From: Oenanthe sinensis
Taxonomy: Eukaryota > Streptophyta > Magnoliopsida > Apiales > Apiaceae
DNA: 64,000 nucleotides
Direction: 5' to 3'
Assembly: GCA_028671895.1 (NCBI GenBank)
Contig: CM053802.1
Coordinates: forward strand, 11,973,631-12,037,630
The stretch's first letter is position 1. Every line of letters starts with the position of its first letter. Position numbers and translations under genes: made by a program. The notes under the pieces were generated by a model. That model was not told the DNA's origin. It was given only the letters and a program-made list of their open reading frames with translations, and ran no database searches. This document shows positions 24,401 to 37,273 of this stretch, piece by piece.

Positions 24401-25856
24401 GTAATTATCGGTTCTTCTACTTGTTCACATCAACATCAACCATTTTGTGCATATTTGTATTCACCTGTTCATGGGTAAACCTTTTTGAGCAACACCATGG
24501 AAAGATCTTGAAGGCAATTGCAGATGATATATTGTCAGATGTTCTCATAGTGTACTGCTTTGTTGCTGTTTGGTTTGTGGGTGGCCTTACCATTTTTCAT
24601 TTCTATCTTATCTGCACAAATCAGGTGAATTTTCTTTTACAAAATTTACAAAAGTGTATGCATGAGTAATTAGAATGTTTTGTATGTTCTAATCATGCAC
24701 ATATTTCTAACATTTTTTAGCATGTAAACAAAATATATCATTTTTTACCTTTTTAGATGAATATAACCAACGAAAGCTATTTTTACATCTCATAATACAA
24801 ATTTCAGTCTAGAAAACAATCCTCTCTTTACTGCTGAGACCTTTGCGTAAATGTTTTTACAGTAATATATATGTATTTATGTATGGAAATTGGTCACCAG
24901 TAATAGTTGGATATAGCACGAGTTTGAGGTAAACCATCTAACCTATTGATTTGTTATAGCAATGGCCCAGGCCTCTCAGCCTTCTGCTTAAAAAGAAGAC
25001 AGTAATTATTAAAATATAGCTGGTATAGACCTCAAAGATCTCCTAGAAGGGAAGACTGACATTATAATTTTGATACACCTTTGTCTTCATGTAATGAGCT
25101 AAAGAAGCTATTTCTGATTATCAAGACAACAAATGTAATAATCACACAGATGCTTAATTGCAAGTTTCATTTATCTTAATCTTTCACTGATCCAAGATTC
25201 TACAGACTACGAATATAGATTTCATATTTCACTTGTCATAAATTATTGATCCAGACTCCTAATAATTGATGTTGATTTCTGATCTCCTGGCATACATTAT
25301 AGTATTATACATATAGCTTGTGAGAGAAGATTAAGTTCTTGATTGCTCCTACATAGCAGCAATGTTCTTAAGTACCTGCTTTGTGCAGACTACATATGAG
25401 AACTTCCGATACAAGTATGACAAAAAGGAAAATCCATATCACCGAGGAATGATACAAAACCTAAATGAAGTCTTTGTTCGTAAGATCCCAGCTTCACTTA
25501 ATGATTTCCGTGCATTTGTCTTGGAAGATGAGCATATGATGATGGAACCCTCTACTCCAAATCTTGTGAGAAGTTTGACTGCCTCGAAGGAAAAAATCGA
25601 CATTGAAAGCGGCAAGTTTACAGAAGACAATGGCTTTTCACTTCCTGAAATTTTGCAAAATTTGGATTATGATGACATAGAGGATGACTTGAAAGGGAAG
25701 GAGATTCTTGAGAAAAATTATTCCGACCCATTTTACCTACCTTCTGAAATGAAAGATTATATGCAAAAATCTGTTAGAGATGGTACTAGCGAAGAGGAGA
25801 AATCTGATGAGTTAACTAGATCTTTCAAATCGACCAGATCACTTCCAGAAGTCTAG
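18459..25856 (+). CDS. DHHC-type protein S-acyltransferase, copy 2 (PAT-2)
   Basis: Five exons (18459-18515, 19454-19633, 22986-23297, 24400-24624, 25389-25856) join in phase 0 to give 413 residues. Exon boundaries fall at the same protein positions as in PAT-1, so the two genes are tandem paralogues. The protein begins MEQEKLKTKKLYQVWSGSN, then KFFCGGRLIFGPD, two membrane segments, the cysteine-rich domain from KYCDTCMLYRPPRASHC to DHHC (171-174; C174 is catalytic), two further membrane segments, and TTYENFRYKYDKKENPYHRG (TTxE and PaCCT). The role is transfer of palmitate to membrane proteins. The C-terminal tail is acidic and differs from PAT-1, so substrates may differ. All introns have GT-AG ends. 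Intron 2 is 3,352 bp because of a hAT insertion, against 84 bp in PAT-1. Confidence 0.94.
19690..22067. mobile_element. Non-autonomous hAT-type element in PAT-2 intron 2
   Basis: The left end begins CAGAGCCGGCTTTTAGG and the right end, reverse complemented, CAGGGCCGTCTTCAGG, the CAGRGCCGGC-type inverted repeat seen in plant hAT elements. Flanking 8-mers TCCACAGC (19682-19689) and TCCACAGT (22068-22075) form a 7/8 target duplication. Near each end is a GGGCCTCC box. The 2.38-kb interior is AT-rich and has no transposase frame. A Helitron 3'-type end (ACTAGACTTTAACCCGTGCG then the hairpin mate GATGCACGG) lies inside at 19785-19813, indicating a nested insertion. Confidence 0.75.
22500..22820. 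other. GC-rich coding-like island in PAT-2 intron 2
   Basis: Between the hAT element and exon 3 lies a stretch much richer in G+C than its surroundings. On the plus strand a frame from the ATG at 22506 reads MGVVLGGTSRIMQKIRDRIR and continues for about 60 codons; on the minus strand a 141-codon frame spans 22537-22962. I recognise neither product. The composition suggests inserted or captured DNA (organellar or gene-derived), not intron sequence, but this is inference. Confidence 0.35.
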
Positions 25857-28435
25857 AGGTACTTGGTCATCTTTTCCTTATGCATGCTATCTGTTCTATA
25901 ATAGCATTATCTTCCTTTTCAGTTTCCGAAAAGGAGATACAATTATGGTCGACGTTGAAGGTCACATGAATTTAAAATCTGTTATTACTTCGTAAATCAA
26001 TCAGATACTATTATCCCACATCTACTAATTCGAACTAATACTAGTGATGATTTTAAAAACTGAGTTAAATTAATATCCGACATCTTCTTATTTTGTCCGT
26101 CCTTCTCCTTTTTTCCCTATTTCCCTTTAATGTTTTGTTTTCTCTGACTCGTTATATTGTATTTATTGGAAATTGTTAATCTGAACTGCCAACAGGTGAA
26201 AACAAACCAGCGTATAGTAACAAGTTATTGTTCTCACTCTCCGAACCTGCATGCTCGTGTACCATGTATAGCTTCATAAATAGTTGGTTGGAACTCCAAG
26301 AATTGTTTGTCGATAGACAATATTACAATTAGTAAAAAGTGGAAAGGCTAAACACTCTGTACTTTTGTTACATAATTGATCATTTTAACAGATTTATGTT
26401 AAGTAGCCCATGAGCTATGCGAGTGTAATATTTTATTTCTTCCTTTTCCTTTTGTCCTTGAAATACAATTTGGAATACCAGATATTACTGAAAGTAAAAC
26501 CTATAACGATTCAGATGATGTATATCATACCTTGTATTCAAAAGCATAATTTATTTGTTTACATGCTAAAAGGTTGTTGTACTATGATCATCTTGAGGCA
26601 TTTCCCTCACCAACATGAAAATAAACCTCATAAGGGTCGTGTGCTGTAAAAGAATTTGACACCTTATTTTTATAGTGTTTATGTCAAGCTAGATTAATTC
26701 CTGTTCATCTGTACCCCTTTTTCTGCATTTTATTGATGTCCTTGGTAGGTCAATAATTATGCAATTGACAGTATTTACTTATGTAACACATGTGTTTGGA
26801 TTTCAGACTATTCTCTTAAGCCACAAAGACTTGAAAGATCTCCTGTTGTAAAGGTTCAAGTACAAGTTGTTCATACAAAGAAAAAAGAGTCCGATAAAAT
26901 TTATTATATTGTTTTCAGATTCAAGACGGAGAGCTGGTTGTAAGTTATAATGCCGTGTTCATAATAATGCAGGAACTTGCGTGAAAACTTCTGCACTAGT
27001 CCTGTAAGATGGATACGAAGTTTGGGTCGAAATATTTTCGATTTATTTCCTAAATTCTTTTTTGTATTCTTACTAATACCTTCCTATTTCGATTTCCTTA
27101 TTTTTATACTTTTTCCTTTCAAAAAATTAGCTTTATACTGTAAAAATACATGGCTGGTATGTTTGAGTTGAAGAACTTTGTACAAGAATTGGGCTTGATT
27201 GAATTTCTATAGGTATAGGATTATAACTTAAAGTTGCAGCAAAATGTTATCTTAAACTCAAAAGTAAACTTTAAGCATGATATAAAAAATTTAGCTTTTT
27301 TAAAAAAAAAAATTTAGACGGCATCTGTTAATGACTACCAAACTAAACAAACCCGGTTCCGTCTTCGGAGGGTAAGATGTACGAAATCGTATACTTTTTA
27401 ACTATATGAATTACATTGCTGAGCTCCTGGCTACTCCTGAGTCCTGATTAATGTATAACATCTTAATTTAGTGTAGGGAGAGCAAAGAATGCTGTTGCAA
27501 GAACTCAACCCCCTCCCCTTCCATATCTGTGAATTGTGCGAAGTACTTTCCCTCGTCATTTTCAAAAATGAAAATTTAGTTTCGTAACTTCATTGCTCTT
27601 CATTGTGTAATTCGAAGCAACGAGATTTTCCTCACATCTGTGGTCTAATTCTTTTGATCATTTAAATTTATAATACTTATAAAAAGAAAAAACTCAAGAG
27701 CAACACCTGTCATCAGATTACAATGAATTTGCAAAATGGGTTGTGAGTTGTGACCCAAAAGATGATCATTATATACCAATTTATTATACTTGGTGTACTA
27801 AAAACAAAACCAAGTATTATAACCAGATAACATACATCATCAAGCTAAAGCTGAATGGTTCAGCTAAGACTGGTTTTCAGTTTGGAACAAAAAAAAAATG
27901 AAGCAAATACTCTGCAAGAAAAGAGTGATAATCCCACGAAACGAAGGAATAACGATTGTACACCATTCCACCCGCAGAAGCTATTGAACCTCAAAATTTG
28001 ATAATGAAACTTTCTAATGAATATGAAGTTATCTTTACAGAAACAATGACAACTTACAACACAACATCTCCCCAGTCGACTCATTCAAACAGCACAGGGC
28101 AATGTATATTTGTCCTTATAACACCTAGGGTACAAATTGAACTGCACAAATACAACAAAAAATGGTGACTCTGTAATTCTCACTAAACTTAATATGTGGG
28201 TCCGCTGCCACAAGATAAACCATAAACAAGAAAAATGTAATCCAACTGATTCGCCGCAGACTTTCTAAAGCACCTTCAGTAGAGAGATATTTTCATTGGT
28301 ACCACAGCCTACAGGGGCAGCTCCAACTTCCAAAAACTTCCTCTTAAATGAGAAAGGAAAAAATAGCTGTAGCAGGTTATGCAGGTAATCTAATGATCTG
28401 GGTGCCGAGTACTGAGGCAAGTAGTGAGGATATAA
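25857..28435. other. Intergenic region between convergent PAT-2 and kinase-like genes
   Basis: This holds the 3' UTRs of both genes. The sequence around 26815-26950 is less AT-rich and might be a spliced 3' UTR exon of PAT-2. No protein-coding homology, RNA gene or clear transposon ends were found. Confidence 0.45.
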
Positions 28436-31400
28436 TTAACCTGATGTACCAATTTCTTTTCCATGGTCTTCTTCATGAATATGTCTTTTTAACCTTCTTA
28501 GCCAAATTTCATAATCCATAGGATATGGCGTCCCACATAGACTGTCAACATAATCGGCAAAAGCTTTCACTACAGCTGAAATGTCCCCAAGTTTCTGCTG
28601 AATGAACCTTTTTGACCAAGAGGTTTCTCTCCACTGCAGTGCACCCTCAATAGAATCCAGTTCAGGCAAGTCCCCGCCAAAACAAAAATAAAGCAAATAA
28701 ACTAGGCTCTCTGCATCAGAGGCTGAGCACAACTTTCCTTCCTGGAGAGCATAAGTTGATGAAAAATGAAGATTCATTGCAGGGCGATCCCTGTCTTCCA
28801 ATATGGCATGTCCCCAACCAAGAAGGACAAAATGAGGCTGTCTTAGACCATCCGTCACACAAATGACATTCTCAGGCCTAATGTCTCCATGCCGAATTCC
28901 AGCAGAAGCAGCAGTAGAAAGGGCAGACAAGCAGTCATGGCAACATCTAATAGCCTCGTCAGGACCAAATTGACCATCTCTTACCATGTCAGCAACAGTT
29001 TTTCCAACTGGGCTAATCACAAGAATTAAGGTGCCACACCAAGGGTGGCTACAATTTCCACCTGCAGATGGTCTCTGACATTGACCCGGGTGAACCATCC
29101 TGCCAGATGCACTCAAATGAGGCAAATACTTGCTAGATAGACCATTCTGCTTCATAATATTCAATATCTTAGTTTGCCTCTGAACTTGATACCATAACTT
29201 CATATCTTCCCATGCTGATTCTAGTTGAGAAGGATGTGAACCCACATATAAAAACAGAGTCTTGCACTGATCTTCAACAGGAGAAGCAATATAATAAGGA
29301 GTTCCTTCATCACTCAGGATCTCATTGATGTGATAACCCTTCTGTCGGTTGGAATCCTCCAACCACAGAACAGAACCTACTTCTAGTTTCATCGGCTTCT
29401 CCGACTCCACATTCCTGGAATCCTCCTGTACTTCAACAATTTCAGGGGAAACACTGCGCTGCTGTAACCTAAATAGACCATTTCCGTTTATTCTAGCATC
29501 CCCAAACTGCCTTTCTGCTCTTCTTGTATGAAGGCGGGAGCTGTGATCAGCAGCTAAATCTTCAATCGAGTTCTTGGGCAATCCTGCGATTTGTACTATT
29601 GAATGAAATATTGCAAAAAGTAACTGCAGAACACCAATATCTCCCCAGTTGGCATTCCCAAGGTCGTTCCAGATCCTATCGATAGAGGAAACAGCAATCT
29701 GTGAATAATTTTTAATCCACTCTGCAGCACATTCATACACATTACTGGCACCAAACTCCAACTTATTCAAATCTCCTTCTACTTTCAGAACCCCTCCATA
29801 TTGAGAATCAACAAGAAGAACAAAAACCGAATTTACACTAAGAGATGCATTTGAACTACTAAGACTTCTTGACAGCAAAATTCGAACAGCATAAAATAGC
29901 GCTTCACCTATTACAGATAGAGAAGGCTTATGGTTTCTCTTCTCTTGAAGGTTTCCAATATCAGGCCTCACAAGTGCTAATTGTAGAATATCATCCCACT
30001 TCCCATGTGGATGCCTAGGATTTTTTATCAATATACCTGTGGCACATAGACCTCCTAGTTTCCCATTAGCAATGGCTTTTTCAGCTTGATAAAATTTTAA
30101 GTTCGCATCGTAAACACAGGTAACGTAAAATGGCATAGGATCATCCTGACTCCAAAATGCCTCCCACAAGCCCTTCACACTTGCATGCAAGAAATCTTCA
30201 ATTGCAAGATAGTTTGCTGCTTCCAAAGCACCAGAATTTGATGCATATACAGCACTAGGCATTCTAATTAGCTGCTGGAAAGAAACACCTTCCAGTGCAT
30301 AATCAAACTTTTGAAGATCTATCAACTCAAAAGGAACTTCAAAGGCAGGTGCATCACATCCTGCAAATTCTTCAAGCCATTCCTCAAGGTTTAAACTCAA
30401 TATGTCGCTGTCAATAAACCTACGGAGAAATTCCCTGCATTTGTGAGACCTACTACCTGAGGAAGTACTGGAATTCTTTGTCCCAGACCCTATTGATTCC
30501 CTGTCAGTGGATCCACCTGGCAGATATATTTCATACACAAGCAGATAGTTAACAAGCTTACTTAATCCTTAAGATGCCATTAAAAAGAAATATGTGCTGA
30601 GATATTGAAGGGCTAACCCGATGCATAAAAATACATTAAAGCAATAAGATTATCAAGCAACAATATGAGTACAAGCTATCTAGACCATAACTCTAACTAA
30701 TACCGCCAAAATTAGCCATTTACTTTATGAAGCCCACTATGAGGAATAAAAACATACAATTGCTACTCTAAACCACGAATTTTCTTTAGGGAATGGCAAG
30801 TGTATGATGCAGCATACCGTAACGCTGAAATTAAGCGTGGTAAGCCAGTAAGGTGTTTCTTTTGTGAATACAGGGAATGATGGGGAACGGAAGTAAACAA
30901 TTCTTATATACTTTATTAATTAGTTTATATTTATTTAATGTGGAGGAAAATAATGTATTTATTTATATATTTTATATGTGGGGCTAGTAGTTTACTTAAT
31001 AAGTAGTTTATTTATAATAATCCCAATTGTTCACGGGTCATAGTCCATTAGGTTATTTGATTAGGGTTTCTATTCTCTATATAAGTATTGTAATCCCCAC
31101 ATATTATTTAGACTTATATATTGGAATATATTAAAATATTATAATTGGGTCTCTTTTATGGGTTGTCATCCACAGCTTTACTCCCTTCTGCGGTTGGGAA
31201 ACCTTTGGGGTAGTGGGTTTTCTGCGGTTAATCCACCCAAGTTTATCTTCCTGTATTTTTTTTTCAATAAATCATTGATTCCTAAAAGTTGTCCTGCATC
31301 ACCAGTTATCCTCATCGCACTGCACTTAGGGTTAGGGCGGTAAGTATGTTATAACAAACACCCGTTGTGAACCATTTGCCATTTACTTTATGGTTTTAAA

Positions 31401-33320
31401 ACATAGCATAGCCTTTGAGAGGTGAAGTGTTAGTAGCATATGACTGTAAAAATAAGTACATGGCCTATGTTTCCCAGAAAACACTTCATCACTCTTCAAT
31501 AATTTGTACCAAGCCGCAATAACTTTTCCAATGTAATCTGCTTCTTCAGTGTTAAAATAAATTCATGCTTTACATGCCAGGGTAGGAACATAGTGTTCGC
31601 ACCATCCAAGTCCATATTAAATATTATTATTGTTTGTGGATTAGATAAGAGATTACTACTCTACAATACACAAATATATATATATATATAAGTAGCAAAT
31701 TGCTTAAATCTACCTAGATTAAAAATTACTAAATCAAAAACATCTTTTTAACGAAAATTCAACACCAAAAATGTACTTAAATTATAAAGGTGCTGAAAGG
31801 GCCACCCTTAATTTGTAAAAACATACGTCTTTCGCCAGTTTGTCTCGAGTCCAGTCCAACAAATGTGGCTGAAAGTTCGTAAACTGACATGTCATAAAAT
31901 GCGCAACATAAATTGTTAAAATAAGTACATGAAATATATCTGAACATCATATTGATTAAAATGATACATGAGCCTACAATGACAGGTGCGGAGGAACTCC
32001 GGCTACTTTAAAAAAGGACTTGAATTAATGTTTAATTTCTATTAAGTTGTTTACCACTTTAATTGGAACCAACCAATGCATGTTGAGCATAATTGGAGGA
32101 TAAACTAAAGCTAAAACAAGCTCGTAAGGGATAACACTTGTTTAATTCATTCTCTCAATATGTTATCTTCTGACAACCTTGTGTCCTTTACAGAAAGAAA
32201 GATACTGCGTCACTGGAACCAATATTAAACTTTTTCCCGGTCCCTATTATAATTTCTATGTAGATTTTCTGAGGATTGAGACCGATTGGACAGCTTTCAA
32301 ATGAAAAACCATAAACAGTAGTACTTATATAACCCATATAATAGAAGGGCGGTTCTCTAAAAAAGATAGTATAAAATTCTACAAAGGGAAATTTTTTAAA
32401 TGTACAAAACACTATTCCCGCTTCAGTACAGTCACATTCCAGAATATAAAAATACTCCTTCACAAATACATATAATAAAGGATTCATTTTCAGGAGATCT
32501 TCAATATGTCAATAGAGTATTCACGTTCAGTCTACCAAATCAAGAGCATTACAACCAAATTTTAAGAAAGATGAAATTTTTGACTGTCCGAATTATTGTA
32601 TATTTGTATCGCATAATCGAATATCCTTTCTTAAATCAGTCAAAATAAATCAAGGTTATACATAATAAAATTCAACAGACTGAGGTCAACAAAGGCAATT
32701 CTTAAAGTTGTTCAACCTGTGGTACAACCCATCATCGGGTGAAAGTATAAATCAACAAAGACATATATAAATGATTTCCCAAACTTGCCAAGGCGCGGGA
32801 GAATCACACCCCAATAAGAAATAGACCATAATTTCCTAATAATGAATTTAAGCAATACAAAATACCTCATTGACATCCACCATAAAAATGAAATACAAAG
32901 TGAACTTATCCAACTTTTTCGCATATACATGTTACTGTTTGCTACCTTGAAAAGACTAAAGTTTGGATTATTACCAAGAAGATTTGCATAAACTCTTCAA
33001 GAAATGCCCAACACTGATACACTCATTGACCATAACTCTAAAAATTACAATAAAGCACAAAATTACATTCTTAAAAATATATTAAACTAGCCCTCTTATC
33101 ATAAATCACAGTTCCCAAATCAGACACAGTACATCTAAGCTAACTTCCAATCTTAATCAATATAAATTATCATTATTAACCAAGAAAACATAAAATTAAG
33201 CTAAAATTACACAAACCCATGATAACTGAAGTCTAATTAGACAAATTAAATCAAGAATCAAGCAAATAAAAAATTGAGAAAAAAAAACAAAATTTAGGGT
33301 TCATGATATATACCTTCCAT
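28436..33320 (-). CDS. Kinase-like protein with degenerate catalytic domain, 695 aa
   Basis: The frame 28436-30516 is one long exon. I place the start in a tiny coding exon at 33314-33320 (ATGGAAG, then a GTATAT donor), joined to the CCAG acceptor at 30517-30520, giving MEGGSTDRESIGSG and 695 residues. A start inside the long frame at 30538 would use intron sequence. The N-terminal 400 residues match no domain I can name. The C-terminal third resembles a protein kinase: HGDIRPENVI at 545-554 matches the HRDLKPEN catalytic loop with H, D and N kept, but the DFG position reads LLGWG (D missing), and no VAIK lysine or glycine loop is evident. SASDAESLVYLLYF looks like the helix F region. It is probably a pseudokinase or has unusual chemistry. 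I do not recognise the gene by name. Confidence 0.85.
30517..33313 (-). other. Long first intron of the kinase-like gene
   Basis: The 2.8-kb intron is AT-rich. Around 30938-31370 it contains sequence that resembles an LTR: a TGTG start, AGGGTTTCTATTCTCTATAT with a TATA-like AGTATTGTAATCCCCAC stretch, and TATGTTATAACA near the end. I see no flanking duplication or primer-binding site, so this is a guess. A TA microsatellite lies near 31674-31691. Nothing else is recognised. Confidence 0.35.
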
Positions 33321-34160
33321 ATTGAAGAAAGAGTTTAAATATAAATTGAGATCGGAGAGATAGAAAACATCCACTTAGTTGAATGATGATTGACTGCGTT
33401 TGTATATACATACATATATATGTATTATATGTATGTATATATATGTATTTTTGTGTCTCTCTCAGACTCTTGCGACTTGGAGACTTCTCACTGTCTCTAT
33501 TATCTGACTTGTTCTCGTTTCTTAATCTTTCTTTTTCTTCCTTTTATTCAATCTTTTTTTTTTATTTGTGTTCCACTCTATTTTATGTAAATTTAATAAT
33601 ACTTATTGTACATTTAATAAATTTTTAGATTTCAGATTAATATTGGATTACTTTTTTATAGTTTATGAAATTCCTTTTTGATAATTAATATATATAAATT
33701 TAAGATATTAAAAAGGAATTTATCTAAATTACTATAATCTATAATTTAAGAAAACATGTTCCGAAAAGTATTAGTAATTTTTGTGTGATAATAATGTTTA
33801 TGTTTTTTAATAACTTGTTAATTTATATTATATTATTATACTATTAAATTTAAATATTAAAAACTTTGGTGATGAGGCAAATTATACAAATTTATATTAA
33901 AATTTTATCTATTATAATATAAATTTAAATATGTATATATATATTAAATATAATTTTATTATTATACTTGACTTTTAATTATTATCAAATTAATTTATTA
34001 ATACTATTTTTTTTAATAAATTTACATAAAATAAAATATATATTATATATATATGAGCATAAATTTTCAACAACTTTAATATAAAATGATTTCATAACGA
34101 ATATTAGTAAAAATTACAATTATTTTAATCTCATTGTATCTTATATATAATATTAATAAC

Positions 34161-34288
34161 AAGTTTTTTATAAGTATTAAAGTAAGAACAATGGGCTAAC
34201 AATATTTTTTATGTGTTAAGATCAATTGTGATGTTACTGGATGTGTTAAGTTTTTTATAAGTATTAAAGTAAGAACAATGGGCTAACA
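34161..34288. repeat. Direct repeat, about 40 bp, 87 bp apart
   Basis: AAGTTTTTTATAAGTATTAA followed by AGTAAGAACAATGGGCTAAC is present at 34161-34200 and again at 34248-34287 without visible change. ATGTGTTAAG also occurs twice, at 34211 and 34241. It looks like a recent segmental duplication. Confidence 0.85.
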
Positions 34289-34469
34289 AGAATTTTTAAA
34301 TTCTGTGTGTTAAACGATCAGTAAACAAATCAGTTAATTGTTTTTAGTATGTTATTTGTTTTTCAACCTAGTTGTTGTATGAGGAGTTGGGGGTTTATAC
34401 GGACTGTATTATGTTCTATTTAATGAAAACTGCTATTTGTTCTCAAGAAAGTATATAGCACAAAGCAGC

Positions 34470-34600
34470 CTCGCAGGAATAGTCGAAACAAATGGCAAGC
34501 TCCACCTCTGGGCTTTGTTAAAATCAAGTGTAATGCATGCTTATATATATGCTGATGGATGGGGATGTCTTGTTTGCCGGAACTCCAAGAGTAAGAGGTT
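34470..34600 (+). pseudogene. RNase H-like retroelement remnant
   Basis: One plus-strand frame reads KWQAPPLGFVKIKCNACLYI and then a stop. This resembles the start of the RNase H domain found at the end of many plant non-LTR elements, W-x-PPP-G-x-VKINCDA, with the catalytic aspartate position changed (CNA). The piece is short and interrupted, so only the family resemblance is claimed. Confidence 0.4.
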
Positions 34601-36329
34601 GATGGGGATGTCTTGTTAATTAATGCTACTTATAACATTTTGACACTAGACATTTTTTTGTATATATATAGAGAGAGATTTTCTTCGATCTTGTGGCGTA
34701 ATATCGAGCATGCACAATGTTATATGAGTAGGGTCCTCTGTTTTCATGGCACCCTTTCAGTTGTAGCTTAATTATTTTTGCTTAAAAATTCTTACTAATG
34801 GTTGTAGCCAACAAATTAATAAAATCTTCCTCCAAGTGTAAGCAAGTGCAATGAAACTACGCATACTTGGAGAGTGAGTTCTGAATGTGTGGCCTTTTAA
34901 TATGCAGCTGGAACTCCCTATGAGAAAGGTACGTGTTTTCCGCTTAATGTTGATGTTATCCTGTCATTTCCTGCATCCTCCTCCCCCTGAACTACTAGAA
35001 TCTATTGGCCAATTTAGGCTGTTATGACCATTTACTGCTGCGTTTTATGTATATTGTCACACTAATCGATTGGATATATGTTTAGCTAATATAAACTTGA
35101 AACCAAGTCGCCAACTTGTTATGTGCTTAACACGTTTGTATGCACTTCTACACTCGATACTTTGCAGTACAAATTAAAGCATTCAACAGGCTGCAACTGC
35201 ATTAAAATGTCTTGTTCATAGAGCTTGCACAAAGCGTGCTTCATGCAAAATGTAAACTTATCCTTGTTTTTTGCCAACATCCTGTTGGAATATATATATC
35301 TAATTTGTCTCTATCCTTTAGATCAATTCTTTATAGGTATTTAATTGTTGTTATATTAAAGGAGTCATTTGCTTGGGGGTTCTAGAGGTATGGGTTTATA
35401 ATGGATAAAATTCATATTTGTTTCACTTTTTTTAAATTTCTAACCTAATACCTCAAACCCATTTTTTTATACTCAATGGAAGGTCGAAGGGTATGTATAT
35501 CAATTTTAATATTATTATTTTATTATTGATAATTAACATTATTAATAATAATAAAATAATAATATATACAAATAAGTATTACTATTAATAAAATAAATTA
35601 TTTATATAATAAAATAAATTTATCTAATTATTATTTCAATAATATTTTATATTCAATAATTTCATTACAAACTAAACTAAACAGATGATATCAATAATGA
35701 AATTTCATATCTATACCACCCAAACCCTATTCATAATACCAAACTCATATTACCTCATCTATATATTCTTAATAGCTGCTAATTTTTTTCCCTAAGAATT
35801 ACTATTGTATCCTTCTAAAATTTTAAAATTTCCTTTTCATTCCTGGGTATTATAGTAATTTAATCTTCCTGAATTATCCAAATATCATATGGGTCTTACC
35901 CGTTTATAAAATATACTATCAATAGCTTTGTTTCCTTGACCCATGGGTTACCCAGATTTAACCCGTATTACTCACCTATGCACATTTCATAAAATTCAAA
36001 TTTTTACTCACTTTCCATATTTTTTGCACCTAATCATTAAATTCAAAATAAAACATTTCCATAATATGTGGATGAATCAACTAACCATATCCTTATCAGT
36101 AGCAATTATTTTCAAAATCAATATCATATTCAGTTTCAATAACACTCTAAAAAATCATTAATATCTCAATCTTTTTATTTTTTAGTGAATATTTTGTGTG
36201 TTTTATGCTGGTCCATTGCTTTTTTCTTGCATTGTTTTTACTGTTTTTACGATTGTTGATGTGTGCTTGGTTGTATGGTCGGTACATTCGTCCCCGTCGT
36301 GTTTTTTTGCTTGCTGATTGTTTTGATAT

Positions 36330-36760
36330 GTGTTTATTTTCAGTTGGATCATCCATGTTCTTCAAGACGTAATACAGAACCATGGAACCAGATTCTTCAA
36401 ATCAACCAGGTTTCATTATTAGTTCATGTTTTTATTGTTTGATGGCCATCATATGCTTTGTATTTATTTTCGGTCTGATTCTGCGTGTTCTTCACCCGAT
36501 AAGTCAGACCCCATAATTCGGATTTTTCGAAGCAAACAGGTAATATTATTTGTTCTTTCTTTTATCATTGCGTCTCAGATGTTGTTCATCATCCTTCTTT
36601 TTCAGTTTAAGGAACGATTGTTAGGTGCATTCGAGAAATCACATCCACGGATTCAGATTCTTCCAAACAACTTGGTAACGTTATTCGTTCTTTCATCATT
36701 GCACTTGGCCTCAGATGTTATTCATTGTTTCTTGATTGTTGTTTGATTTGTGTATTGTAT
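36330..36760. repeat. Three diverged tandem units of about 115 bp
   Basis: A module recurs near 36395-36420, 36510-36540 and 36650-36680. Each copy has ATTCTTC or GATTTTTC, then AAATCAACCAG, AAGCAAACAG or AAACAACTTG, then GGT followed by ATTATT/GTTATT and GTTC, then a T-rich stretch with CAGATGTT(G/A)TTCAT. The copies look like repeated exon/donor-like pieces. An ATG occurs in the first copy (ACCATGGAACCAGA) but no long frame results. Confidence 0.5.
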
Positions 36761-37135
36761 GAAGAGCGAGCCTGATGTAACAATCTTATTCATGTCCTTG
36801 CTGAGATATTGTTCTTAGAAGACCATTGGGTGAACAAAGTTCATTAAATAACAGCATAGTACGATTAGATGGACATACGAAATATTATTTTTCAAAACTT
36901 GAATAGGAAGTGAATCCAGAAAAAAAAAGGAACATGGGTATTGACAAAAATATGTTTGAGGCCTAACAGAATTAATTTCTCGTTTGCAGATGAGGGTAAA
37001 TGATCAAGAGATGCAGAGATTATCAAGGTATTTTGGTTTTAAATGTGTCATATCATCTATCCTTGATCTTACAAAATAGGTATTTGCTATAATTATTTTT
37101 AAATAGATGGAAAAAAATATAATTATTTTACAAAA

Positions 37136-37273
37136 TAATTAAATTCCTTTATTTTTTATAAATTATATATAAATTTACTAATGCTCAAATTTCTTAAAAC
37201 TTTCTTTAAATTATCTAAATTTTTTTATTGTTTATAATCTTACCCGTGTGCGAAGCACGGGCAAATTCCCTAG
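37136..37273 (+). mobile_element. Helitron 3' end, first copy
   Basis: The sequence ends in a perfect hairpin-forming stretch CCCGTGTGCGAAGCACGGG (37243-37261), then CAAATTCCCTAG with a host T, which is the standard Helitron 3' terminus. The 138-bp block is repeated, with no difference that I can see, at 39498-39635. Confidence 0.72.

Larger units (their letters stand above)
33321..35900. other. Upstream region of the kinase-like gene
   Basis: The first 200 bp next to the gene are CT-rich on the plus strand and contain TATGTATATA runs, consistent with its 5' UTR and promoter. Beyond are AT-rich sequence, a direct repeat (34161-34288) and a reverse-transcriptase-type RNase H remnant (34470-34600). 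No intact gene is supported. Confidence 0.45.

Noticed and set aside
28436..30538. 700-codon single-exon model starting at 30538
   Set aside because: The first eight codons fall in intron sequence; the CCAG acceptor at 30517 and the ATGGAAG exon at 33314 give a better start.
33383..33628. Plus-strand frames of 66-81 codons upstream of the kinase-like gene
   Set aside because: Low-complexity TATGTATATA and CT-rich text; this is promoter/5' UTR of the opposite strand.
36147..36746. Open frames of 78 and 106 codons
   Set aside because: The longer one runs through the tandem modules and has no domain; likely chance.
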